Assembly: GCF_046630445.1 (NCBI RefSeq) | Contig: NC_092335.1 | Coordinates: forward strand, 631,034,001 to 631,098,000 | Direction of reading: 5' to 3' | DNA from: Rutidosis leptorrhynchoides | Taxonomy: Eukaryota > Streptophyta > Magnoliopsida > Asterales > Asteraceae | Length of the DNA stretch: 64,000 nucleotides | Shown here: one piece after another, positions 44,601 through 55,200 of the stretch | Numbering within the stretch: the first letter of the stretch is position 1 | Layout of the letters: each line of letters opens with the position of its first letter | The notes under the pieces: model-generated | The model's input: only the letters and a program-made list of their open reading frames with translations | Database searches by the model: none | Told to the model about the DNA's origin: nothing | Program-made: the position numbers and the translations under genes

Positions 44601-45838
44601 TAACCCGGAGTTTGTTGTTGGAACCCACTACTTGACCCTTGTTGAAAATTAGAATTTTGACCTTGAGGGTTGTAGGGGTTGTTAAAGTTACGGTTAAATT
44701 GGGCTCTACCCTGAAACTGGTTATTATTTCTTTGGCTTATAAAAGCCACTTCTTCTTTTTGAGCCATGGTTAACCCGGCATCACAATCTTTACCTAAGTG
44801 TAGACCACCACAGTATTCACAACCTACTTTCATACTATGGATTTCTTTTGTGATTTTGTCCATGTTTCGGACAACACCGTCTATTTTTACACCTAGGGAG
44901 CTGAAGTCATCATAAGCACCGGCGCTTTGGACTTGAGCATTTCGAGTAATTGGGCGTTCTTGATGCCACTCATGAGAATAATCGGCTAATTTCTCGATTA
45001 TCTCATAAGCCTCTTGCTCGGTTTTGTCCATAATTGAACCTCCGGATGCTTGATCAATGGAAATTCGGGTTGCAACTTCGCAACCCTTATAGAAGATTTG
45101 AACCTGTTGAAAGGTATCCAAACCATGGTTTGGACAACCTCTAAGCATTTTGGAAAATCTATTCCATGCTTCGTACAAGGTTTCCATAGGCTTTTGACAG
45201 AACTGGGTAATCTCCTGTTGGAGTCTCGCTGACTTAGATGCTGGAAAATATTTCTTAAGAAATTTTTCCATCATACTATCCCACGTTCTTATCGTAGCCT
45301 CGGCTAATGAATCTAACCAACTTCTTGCTTCCCCGTGGAGTGTCCACGGGAAAAGTCTTAGAAATATAGCCTGGTCAGTTTCTGGTTTTAATTTGAAAAG
45401 AAGACATATCTCTTCAAAGAGACGAATATGTTCGTTTGCGTCTTCATTAGGACCGCCACTAAATTGACACCTATTATTAATCATTTGAAGAATAGGTCCT
45501 TTAATTTCAAAATTTACCTCGCCCGTGAGCGGAGTAATAGCACTACCTTGTCCGGTTCGCGTCGCTTTCATCCTTTCTGCCATTGATTGTCTTTGTACCA
45601 ACGGTCTTTCTCCTTCCATTTCAAAATTTGGTGGTTGAACTGGTTTTCCAAAGTCTGAATATCTAGGCTTGGTGGTACTTGATTCTGAATCAAAAGTTTC
45701 CTGCTTTGATGAAGATTCAAAAATATCAAGCACTTCTTTTGGAATTCTACCAAGCTTTCTATCCGGTTCTGTCAATGGTGTAAATAATGGAGATTCTGAA
45801 CTTCGGGTATGTGGCATATGCAACCTATAATCTGCCAA
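41641..45838 (-). pseudogene. gag-pol: Truncated Athila-2 gag-pol (gag to RNase H, integrase missing)
   Basis: Identical in layout to the first three quarters of the protein at 52286-57751: gag, zinc knuckle, retropepsin-like domain, RT (FMDD) and RNase H. It is cut within VEDPWFVDFA just before integrase by the junction with the outer element; the last residues (RLINAF) are read from foreign DNA before a stop at 41621. One visible amino-acid difference is Thr versus Ala in HKP(T/A)IAWK. It lacks a 3' LTR and integrase. Confidence 0.95.
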
Positions 45839-45971
45839 TCACACAACTAACAAAAACTATCACACATACCGATTCTACAAAATTAAAAATCAAAGACTAT
45901 TAATAATTTAAAATAATTAAGAAACTACTTAATCACAAATTAGTTAATAATCCTATTTTGACACAAAACTG

Positions 45972-45989
45972 TCCCCGGCAGCGGCGCCA
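45972..45989 (-). other. Primer-binding site of the truncated copy, tRNA-Asp type
   Basis: Minus-strand TGGCGCCGCTGCCGGGGA, 6 nt from the shared LTR. Confidence 0.88.
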
Positions 45990-47210
45990 AAAACTTGATG
46001 TGCGAAAAGTGGTATATGAATTATCGTATGGAAAATACCGGTTTTAGAGATTGCTACACACTAACGGGCAGTGTACCCGATCGTGTAGTAGTATAGAAAC
46101 TGGTTTAGTTCCGTGTATCGTTCCAAGGACAGTTATATCAGTCAAACTAGAATTAGAATATATATTATGATTAACTAAGTGAATTAAAGTAAAAGTACAA
46201 GTTTTATGTTTTGTGGCTGTTTTAACGATTTAGCCAAATCAAAGAAGGTTAAATGTAAAAACAATATTTTTAGTCTTTTGGTTTATAAGATACAAATAAA
46301 TGCAAATAAAGCAAGTAAGATAGTTTTGAATTAAATCAAAGAGATGAAATGTTTATCTAGATATTTTACCCTCGGTATTGGATGTAGTTTAGATATTAAG
46401 CCCGATTGAATACTTAGGCGTGTAGTTATCTAATAGGTTTACTAAGAGTTCTCTCGGATAAACACGCAAATACAATAACAAGCTCAAGGTTTCCCTTTTT
46501 ACTATGGTTCTTGTATTTGTAATCAAATAACTATAAGTATGCTAATCACCTAAATCGACTCGCCAAGAGTTCTCTTTAGCAAGTACTCAAACTAGAATTA
46601 CTAAGCGAGGGTTCCCTATAACTTAGACCTTTTCGTTTGTGACTAGTTGATCAACAAGATTAAAGACTTGAATAACAATTGCCTTTGCGTTCGCTCTACA
46701 CAATTCATTCCTATTTTGTTTAACCATTTTAATCTAGTTTACCCCCTTGGTCCGGTTTAGCAAACAATCAATCTAAGACAAGTTGATTGTAAATCAATAT
46801 GATACATCAACAAGAGTTCTCTTTATCCACAACATATCAATTAACTAGATACAAATGGTTTTAACAACAATAAGCATGGTTCTCAATTCAAGCTTCAATC
46901 TATCACGCATAATACATTCAATCAATAAGATTACATCCAATACCTTGGTTATTAATCTAGACAAACATTATAGAAACTAGCCAACAATCATGGTAACAGA
47001 CAACAATACAATCAAATTATAAACTGAAATCATTTCTGAGAGCAAGTGAATAACCTACAAGAACAAGAGTTCTTGGATGAAGAAGATGTTGATGGATGAT
47101 GCCTTGATGTTGAGCCTCTTCAAAGAGGTTGGAATTCTCCAATATGCTCCTGAAAATCGTCTCTAAAGCTCTCTGGTTCGTAACTCTCATGAAACAGTCC
47201 CAAAAATGAA

Positions 47211-47220
47211 GTTTTAAGGT
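47211..47220 (-). promoter_or_regulatory. TATA-like box, Athila-2 left LTR
   Basis: Minus-strand ACCTTAAAAC, about 45 bp downstream of the dyad array. A weak match, assigned from position. Confidence 0.35.
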
Positions 47221-47264
47221 GGAGAAATTAGGTAAAAAGCAGAAAAGTCGGGTACACCTACTTT

Positions 47265-47388
47265 GGGACGTCGTCCTAAAAGGCAGGACGGCGTCCCACT
47301 TTACAAAGCAAGACGGCGTCCCAAATCTGCAAGACGGCGTCCCAGTTAAAAGGCCAGGACGGCGTCCTGGGACCCTAGACGGCGTCCT
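47265..47388 (-). promoter_or_regulatory. GGGACGGCGTCCC dyad array, Athila-2 left LTR
   Basis: Core gacggcgtc (4-bp arms around one base, up to 6-bp arms in GGGACGGCGTCCC) starts at 47287, 47312, 47333, 47358 and 47378, with a variant gacgtcgtc at 47267. The spacing runs 20, 25, 21, 25, 20. It lies about 286-409 bp into the LTR. Confidence 0.85.
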
Positions 47389-47674
47389 GGTTGGATTTAA
47401 GGCACTGTTTCGTTTTCTTTTTTAATATTAGCTCATTTGGACGAAGCCTAACATATCGGAAGCATTGTTATATCATTTTAGAGTGCTATCTTGACCCTAA
47501 CTCGTATCGGGATCAACCAATGTCATAAATCATCGAAATTCTTTGCAAATCATTCTTCCGATACAAATTCGCGCATCTTGTCTTATTACTTGTAGATCAC
47601 CTTCATTATCTTCGATTATAGAGCGTTTTAAGTGATATTGCGATAGATATATATGATGTAATTGAGCAATATCA

Positions 47675-47690
47675 AAACACCCCACACTTA
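47675..47690 (-). other. Polypurine tract of Athila-2
   Basis: The minus strand reads TAAGTGTGGGGTGTTT directly before the LTR start TGATATTG. The AAGTGTGGGG core matches the tract of the gag-protease element. Confidence 0.7.
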
Positions 47691-49446
47691 AACCTTGCTT
47701 GTCCTCAAGCAATTCTTTCGTTACAAAGTAGAACAATATCAATCATAATCACACAATATAGATTACAAACATTACATGAATTACTCGAAACACACGAAAC
47801 ACACACGTTGAAATGAAACACAACTCACACTATATGAAACACACACTTTAAGTAACACACTCACGCTATATACACTATGGAAACACACGCTTTAAGTATA
47901 GTACACTTTTATTGAAATCACACGCACGCTTTATACACAATGGAAACACACACACATTTTTGGTAGATTAGAGCTAAGTATCCGAAAAAATTGATCCTAG
48001 GGAAATCAGGACCTTGATGAAAACGTTTTATGGTTTTGAAAATATCATGCTAGTTTTTAATACTAGACACGTTTTCCGATTTTGTCGGATTTTTGAATTT
48101 TGAAAAAAAATGAGTGCGGGTTTCCCGCTATTGGTCAAGCCAATCCCTCCCACGGTACCTAACATCATGAGATGCCGGTAGAAAATAATGTGCTTAGGAG
48201 GATACACATTACGTCCGGATATCATTGATAATCATGAGGTAATTATCTAATCCGTTAAGTCAATCATAAAGATTGAAGTTCATCAGGCTTAAAAGCTGAT
48301 ATATTACCTTTCCGGAGGTTATCCACTGGGAATCTGATCAATCACTGACAATTTGTGTATCATGGTGCGCTTCCCATTTGGCTAGCAAATCTCCCTCATT
48401 GAAATAAGCTTTGACTACCAGTTTCCCTGTTTGATGTTGAGGCCTGGTAGATTTCCAGTCGATTTTAGCAATGACTTTTCAAGACTTTTCGTCACCCTAC
48501 AACTGGTCTGGACTACAACTTCTGAAATAAATCAGCAAGTGTGTCGTTCGGGAGACTTGACTCCCTTTAGGATGGAATGGATACATCCTGTATGGTCATA
48601 ATAAGTGGTCGGACGCAACATTGTCCTTGTTAGGAGAAACAATGAGGATCGTCCTTAGGGTTTTCGATCTGGCGCGAGATCCGGTTTCCGACCACGCTAT
48701 ACAATCACCGCTCTCTCACGGTTTACACTCGTTTTTGGTACAAGTGACCTACAAGTTAGCTTACTAAACTAGTAGGATTTTCACTCAAATAATTGAATGA
48801 TGGAGCAACTTCAAAGACTATTAATAATTTAAAATGTAAACCAACATTTATTTTCTAGATTTTAAGACCATAATGTGTATAACGTGGTTTTTGGGCTTTT
48901 AATCGTTTTTAAGGCTACTTGAAAATTTTAAAATTTTTTTTAAATAAGCTTGCTTTGAACGCCTTAATTTTAGTAAAACGAGTTCCCGATAAATTTCTAC
49001 TCCCCACCCCACACTTGAGATCATGCAAGGCCCTCATTGCATGAAATCAGAAAAAGGATTAAATTTAGAGGGCAAAGTGATAGGGTGATTGTAGAAATTT
49101 CCAATTTTGAACCTGTAAATCGTGGAACATGTAGACGGATGCCGCTGAACTTACTGCCAGCATAAGAGCATCGTCTAGTCCGCGATTATCATCATACACA
49201 CATCATAATATCAAATGTCGCTGAACTTAATGCCAGTCTTTGAAGTTCAATCATGCTGCACAAATAAACAAACCACACAAAGCATATAAAAATAACGGTG
49301 TTTTTACAACCACATCCGTTTATCAAACCACACATTAGTATATTATTACAAACCGAAATTGTATCAAAATACATCACACAAATAAAATAGTCTCAAACCA
49401 AAGTACAAAATGATCAAATAGGCACGCAGGCCTAGTTATCAAACGG
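47675..49446 (-). other. Athila-2 3' non-coding region
   Basis: No gene. It contains short repeats of acacac and gaaacacac (about 47760-47960), blocks conserved with the gag-protease element (see 19754-22106), and a second purine tract CTCAAGTGTGGGGTGGGGAG (49001-49020, minus) followed by a block with gatcatgcaaggccctcattgc. Two short direct repeats of ccgctgaact(t/a)actgccag type lie near 49141 and 49209. Confidence 0.7.
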
Positions 49447-50949
49447 TCAAAAATAATTACCCGAACCATCTCTGTACGGGCGTCCCTGTGGATATTGCTG
49501 CTCAAATCTGTTCCGAGCATCCTGCAACGCAGCGGTATTATCATAAATCGGGTGAGGCGGAGGTGGGTTTTGAGGATCCGTGTAATATTGGGGTGTCAGA
49601 CGTGTCGTCCCATAGTACTGCTCGGGGTTGGAATAAAACAACTCTGAGTTATGGTTATTCCAATCAATACCATAACTCATCCATCCCTGATCGTGCACTT
49701 GAGCAATCTGTCGTTGCTCCATTCGCTGCTGACTATCCCACATTCGATCGTTGTGCATCCTTTGTTCGTTCGGGCTTAACCTCATGTTATTAACACTACC
49801 AACCAAACTGTCCCAACTTGATTGGGATGGATGCCACGGAACCTGTTCACCAACATTGGTCTGTGCCTCCATTTCTGCCTCCTCTTCCTGCTGCTGTTCC
49901 TGTTGAACACCACTGCTACTCGCGCCACCTGCACCTGCTGCCACAAAGGGTACCAAATGCCCATTTCTGTCTTTCATAATGATTTCGGCATTAATATAAA
50001 AAACCTTTTTCAATGGTTTCATCACACTCGTAAATTCCTGTAATCTGTCGAAATCAATGTTAAAGTGTCGGGCAAATCGGGTTATGTAGTGCCCCCCCAG
50101 AAGTGGCTTCTGTAGCCGTGTCTCTGTAGCAATGGATTGAAAATAGTTACCGATCAACCCAGGAATGTCGGTATAGGCACCCCGCTTGATTTGATCCATA
50201 ATCCACAAATCTAATGTTTTCACCTTCTCATTACCCTCAATCCTCGCATTAAACGTGCATGCGATGAGTCGATGAAGCAGCCTATCATCCCGGGCTGCGA
50301 TTTCGTTGTACCGGTGTTTGCTTGATCGAAAATGTGCAGGCGCATTATTTGGCTTACAAATTCTGCGCCAATAAGAAGTGTCATCAAACTGATGTCGGCC
50401 AACATAATCAGAAGCCCTCAAGTATTCACCTAACTGTGTGTCGGTGAGTTCCTCAAAAATACCCAGAATTCGACAAAGCTGAAAACTGCTCAAACCCCTG
50501 TCTTGGCCTCCTAGACGAAACCGTAGAAACTCAGTTGACAAATAATCACTTACATTGCTAAACCGCATAGTAGAGTAGAATTCTTTAAGAAGCACCGGGT
50601 AGATTGGTTCATTGATGCTAAAAACATGTTCCCAGGCGTGGGCTACTACTCTACCGTAAGGAATGGCGAGTAAATTAGTAACATGTCGGCGCATGCCCGC
50701 CTCCTCCACTGGCCCCCAAATAAAATACCAAGTAGCATTAATGGGCCTGCGGTTTATTCTCTCAAAAGTTTCGGTGTAGTCTTCGTCATTCTGTACCTGT
50801 GTTAACCAAACCCGAGGATCATTTAGATCCTCCTCTTCTTCTCCGGAAGAAGACGATGAATGATGTTGTTGTGGTGGTGGTGGTTGTCTTGGTGGAGCCA
50901 AACCTGATGGCCTTCCTCTTTTAGCCGGTCCTCCTCTGCTTGGTTGTCC
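49447..50949 (-). CDS. Athila env-like ORF, main exon (about 500 aa)
   Basis: The middle part (RPINATWYFIWGPVEEAGM, AHAWEHVFSINEPIYPVLLKEFYSTM, FRLGGQDRGLSSFQLCRILGIF) looks like the Athila ORF-1 protein family that follows pol in Athila elements and has been called env-like. The open frame reaches back to an ATG at 50967, but that ATG lies in intron-like sequence. A splice acceptor tgttttgcag ends at 50950, so the exon probably starts at GGA 50949. The N-terminus has KRGRPSG, an AT-hook-like motif, then Pro/His/Ser-rich and acidic tracts. The C-terminus is Gln/Glu- and Pro-rich. No hydrophobic run of about 20 residues or signal peptide is visible, which argues against a membrane envelope. 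Function unproven. Confidence 0.75.
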   Translation of the reverse strand, partial: GQPSRGGPAKRGRPSGLAPPRQPPPPQQHHSSSSSGEEEEDLNDPRVWLTQVQNDEDYTETFERINRRPINATWYFIWGPVEEAGMRRHVTNLLAIPYGRVVAHAWEHVFSINEPIYPVLLKEFYSTMRFSNVSDYLSTEFLRFRLGGQDRGLSSFQLCRILGIFEELTDTQLGEYLRASDYVGRHQFDDTSYWRRICKPNNAPAHFRSSKHRYNEIAARDDRLLHRLIACTFNARIEGNEKVKTLDLWIMDQIKRGAYTDIPGLIGNYFQSIATETRLQKPLLGGHYITRFARHFNIDFDRLQEFTSVMKPLKKVFYINAEIIMKDRNGHLVPFVAAGAGGASSSGVQQEQQQEEEAEMEAQTNVGEQVPWHPSQSSWDSLVGSVNNMRLSPNEQRMHNDRMWDSQQRMEQRQIAQVHDQGWMSYGIDWNNHNSELFYSNPEQYYGTTRLTPQYYTDPQNPPPPHPIYDNTAALQDARNRFEQQYPQGRPYRDGSGNYF

Positions 50950-51771
50950 CTGCAAAACATTATACACAAAACCAAAAGAACATAGAAACCGTTGTGTTAA
51001 TGTTAGCTAAAACATAACCGAGTAGCAGGAGAACTTAATCATTCAATTCCTAGTTCAAAAGTATTATGATTCATTTACACCAAAGTGCATGTTCACAAGT
51101 TTATACCAGAGTCAACCAAAGTCAACTTGAATTCATTAACACACTTTCAAAAAAAATGAAAATCATAACATCACAAAGTAGCACAAACTTAGGACTTAAA
51201 GGATTCAAGTATGTTGTGTCATAGGTCATAACATTTAACTTTGCATTCTAATCATATTCATCACAAATCATAATACAATTTTCACAACTTTTAGCTCAAA
51301 TGACCTTATAACATCATACATTATGGCATTCCATTCTCTTATTTGATTCAACATGACCTAACAAATAAAAAAAACAAGCATACACATTTCATAAATTCAT
51401 TACAATTCACAATATGCTTAGAAATTCACTAACTTTCAAAAAACGACCCGGCCAAGTTGACATCAACATCACCAACACAATCAAATACTTCACAAGAATC
51501 ATAAACATCAAACATAAACCCAATCATCATAAATTAAGCACTCAAAATTCGGATTTACACTCTACAAACCCTAGCATCATGAACAAACCCTAAAGAACAT
51601 GTAATCTTTGCAAAATAAACACATTAGGGCAATTTAAACATCTAAGGTATGTTAATCTTAACAATAATCATGCAAATCAAACACCCCACACTAATCTTTA
51701 ACCAATTTATAGATATAGATATGTAATTCAAGTAATTGATAAAGAAAAGTGAAGAAATGTAGAATCCATAC
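50950..51771 (-). other. Probable intron of the env-like gene (822 bp)
   Basis: Minus strand: donor tttgg|gtatgg at 51771, acceptor ttttgcag at 50950, and a long T-rich, non-coding interior. It joins a 4-codon leader ORF to the env-like frame without a shift. The purine tract agtgtggggtgtttga also occurs inside (about 51677-51692). Confidence 0.55.
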
Positions 51772-51783
51772 CCAAAAGCTCAT
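51772..51783 (-). CDS. Putative leader exon of the env-like gene (ATG, 4 codons)
   Basis: ATG AGC TTT TGG (MSFW) directly precedes the donor and joins in frame to GGA CAA CCA of the main exon. It is the first ATG seen after the C/A-rich leader of the pol-env gap. Very short, so only suggestive. Confidence 0.4.
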
Positions 51784-51952
51784 GATTGGAAGCTTGAATT
51801 TGAAGATTAAATCGCGAATTTGATGTAGAAATTTAGGGTTCTTGAGAGTGGTTCAGTTTTTGGGAGAGAAAATATAGATAGAATGTGTTTTGTGGATAGG
51901 AAATAAGTGGGTAAGGGTATAAAACGCGTTTAATTTTCTGAAACAGGGAGTC

Positions 51953-52121
51953 GGGACGTCGTCCCAAAATACAGGACGGCGTCTCGATATTCAGAGTGGG
52001 ACGGCGTCTAGGTCTGGGGACGGCGTCTCGATATACAAAGTGGGACGGCGTCTAGCCAAACAAGACGGCGTCTAGGAGTTTAAATTGGGACGGCGTCTTC
52101 CCTTGTGGGACGGCGTCCCGT
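51953..52121 (-). promoter_or_regulatory. GGGACGGCGTCCC dyad array in the pol-env gap of Athila-2
   Basis: Eight cores start at 51955 (gacgtcgtc), 51975, 52000, 52019, 52044, 52064, 52089 and 52109. The spacing alternates 20, 25, 19, 25, 20, 25, 20, the same rule as in the LTR array. Many copies end gtcta or gtctc rather than gtccc. An A/T-rich TATA-like region (51917-51936) follows on the minus strand about 20-30 bp away, then the leader of the env-like gene. Confidence 0.85.
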
Positions 52122-52285
52122 AACACTAAAACCCACTGACCTGTAATTTTGAGTCGTTTGCGTTTCGGGGTCATACGGTAATCATTTTGTACCAAACAAA
52201 AATTTATAGCACACACAATACAAACCTAATTACAAATGTGAACCATTTTTTACGAGTCGTTCACCAAACTCGTCCCCGTTTTGAT

Positions 52286-55200
52286 TTAGGCATTTTTCTT
52301 GAAGTTGAGGCTAACCTCATCCTCAATTTCCAGGGGACCATCAACGTAGTGTTTGACCCGGTGGCCATTCACTTTAAAAGTATCGCCTTTCCAGTTTACC
52401 ATTTCAATTGTACCATAAGGGTACACCCTTCTAACCACAAATGGTCCCGTCCATCGGGACTTTAGCTTTCCTGGTGATAACTTGAAACGAGAGTTATAAA
52501 CAAGGACACGATCTCCTTCCATGAATTCTTTTGGATGTTTCAATCTCTTGTCATGCCATTGTTTAGTTTTTTCCTTGTAAATTAGAGAGTTGTCATAGGC
52601 TTCAAGCCTCAACTCGTCTAATTCGTTTATTTGGGTCAAACGTAACCGACCCGCTTCTTGGTAATCCAAATTGCATGCCCTTAACGCCCAGTGTGCTTTA
52701 TGTTCAATCTCCAACGGGAGATGGCATGCTTTTCCGTATACCATACGGAAAGGAGTAGTTCCTATTGGTGTTTTGTAGGCCGTGCGAAATGCCCACAATG
52801 CATCATATAACTTGTTTGACCACTCTTTTGGATTAGCACCAACGGTCTTTTCTAGTATGTGTTTTAATGACCGGTTGGTGTTTTCTACTTGCCCACTCGT
52901 CTGGGGATGATAGGATGTCGAAATTTTATGGATTACTCCATATCTTTTCAACACCTTTTCCATTTGCTTATTGCAAAACTGGGTGCCCCGGTCACTTATA
53001 AGAGCTTTAGGCGTGCCAAATCTAGAGAAAAGCTCCATTAAAAAGTTTACCACTACTCGGCCATCATTTGTTGGTAGAGGCTTTGCCTCCGCCCATTTAG
53101 ACACATAATCTATGGCGACAAGTATGTAGAGGTAAGAGTGAGATTTTGGAAAGGGGCCCATAAAGTCAATTCCCCAAACATCGAACACCTCGCATACTTG
53201 GATGCTTTGTTGAGGCATTTCATCCCGTTTAGTTATTTGACCGGCCCGTTGGCACGCGTCACAAGCCTTGCAAACAGCGTAGGCATCTTTGAATATTGTA
53301 GGCCAATAGAAACCGGCCTCATAAACTTTCTTCCCCGTGATTTGGGGACCAAAGTGCCCACCTGTTGGACCACGGTGACAGTCAAGCAGAATTTCGGTGC
53401 ATTCTTTCCCCGCAACACACCTGCGAATAATTCCATCCGCACATCGCCTGAATAAATAAGGGTCTTCCCAAAAATAGTACTTTAGGTCACTAAAGAATTT
53501 CTTTCTTTTCTGATGTGACCAACCAGTTTCTAGGTACCCTCCAACAATGTAATTGGCGAAGTCAACAAACCACGGATCCTCCACCTTCTCTACTCTCATT
53601 AGGAATTCTCCGGGAAAATCATCTTTAATACTCGATTCATGGAGTACTTCAAGATTGGGATTTTCGAGTCTAGAAAGATGGTCCGCTGCAAGATTTTCTG
53701 CACCTTTCTTGTCCTTAATCTCGATATCAAATTCTTGCAAAAGCAAGACCCACCTTAACAATCGAGGTTTTGCATCCGGCTTAGAGAAAAGATATTTTAA
53801 TGCCGAATGATCAGTGAAGACAACAGTCTTTGATAGGACAAGATAAGATCGGAATTTGTCAAAGGAAAAGACGATCGCAAGGAGCTCTTTTTCTGTTGTT
53901 GTGTAATTTAATTGGGCTCCTTGTAAAGTCTTGCTGGCATAATAAATGGGTTGAAAATGTTTCTCAACCCGTTGGCCCAAAACTGAACCAACCGCAAAAT
54001 CCGATGCATCGCACATTAGCTCGAATGGTAATGACCAATTTGGAGCTATGATTATTGGTGCGTTGACAAGTTTTTCTTTTAAAATTTTGAATGCCTTAGT
54101 GCATTCACTTGTGAAAACAAAGGGTGCATCTTTTTCAAGAAGTTTATTTAATGGCGTTGCAATTTTTGAAAAATCCTTAACAAATCGCCGGTAGAACCCG
54201 GCATGCCCAAGAAAACTTCTCACACCCTTTACGTTTGAAGGAGGTGGAAGGTTGGCGATGACGTCAACCTTTGCTGGATCCACCTGAATACCAACACTTG
54301 AGATTTTGTGCCCTAAGACAATGCCTTCTTTAACCATAAAGTGGCATTTCTCCCAATTTAGCACTAAGTTCGACTTCTCACACCTGATTAGCATTTTCTC
54401 CAAATTTAGAAGGCATGAATCAAAAGTGTCACCGAAGACTGAAAAGTCGTCCATGAACACTTCCATGCAATCCTCAATCATATCGTGGAAAATGGCCATC
54501 ATACACCTTTGGAATGTCGCAGGAGCATTACATAGACCAAAGGGCATTCGGCGATATGAGAAGGTGCCATAGGGACACGTGAAGGTAGTCTTTTCTTGAT
54601 CTTCGGGGGAGATGGGAATTTGAAAGTACCCCGAAAAACCATCTAGGAAACAATAAAAGCTATTTCCTGCAAGTCTCTCTAACATTTGATCAATAAATGG
54701 TAGAGGAAAATGGTCTTTTCTTGTGGCTTCGTTTAACTTTCGATAATCTATACAAACCCGCCACCCCGTAACAGTTCGTGTCGTGATAAGCTCGTCCTTA
54801 TCATTGGTGGTAACAGTTATACCACCCTTTTTAGGAACACAATGAATCGGGCTTATCCACGGACTGTCTGAAATCGGGTAGATTAGACCTGCATCTAGCA
54901 ATTTAATGATTTCCTTTTTGACAACGTCTTGCATATGAGGATTTAGTCTTCTTTGACGTTGCACCACTGGTTTGGAATTTTCTTCCATTAAGATCTTGTG
55001 CGTGCAATAAGAAGGACTAATTCCTTTTATATCATGGATTTTCCATGCAATGGCCGGTTTGTGGGCCTGTAACAAGGAAACAAGACGTTCTTTCTCATTT
55101 TGAGAGAGAAGTGAGGAAATAATTACCGGAAGTTTTGAATCTTCCTGAAGGAAAGCGTACTCAAGATGATCAGGGAGCGGTTTAAGCTCCAAAATGGGAG

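Larger units (their letters stand above)
45996..47674 (-). repeat. Athila-2 LTR, left copy (1679 bp, shared)
   Basis: On the minus strand TGATATTGCTCA...CGCACATCA. It is the 3' LTR of the complete element and also the 5' LTR of the truncated copy. I see about three mismatches to 57909-59587 and no indel. Confidence 0.95.

Noticed and set aside
51953-52121. Repeat-spacer array resembling a small CRISPR
   Set aside because: Repeats are only 9-13 bp, sit inside a plant retrotransposon, vary in sequence, and have 10-16 bp linkers; no cas genes.
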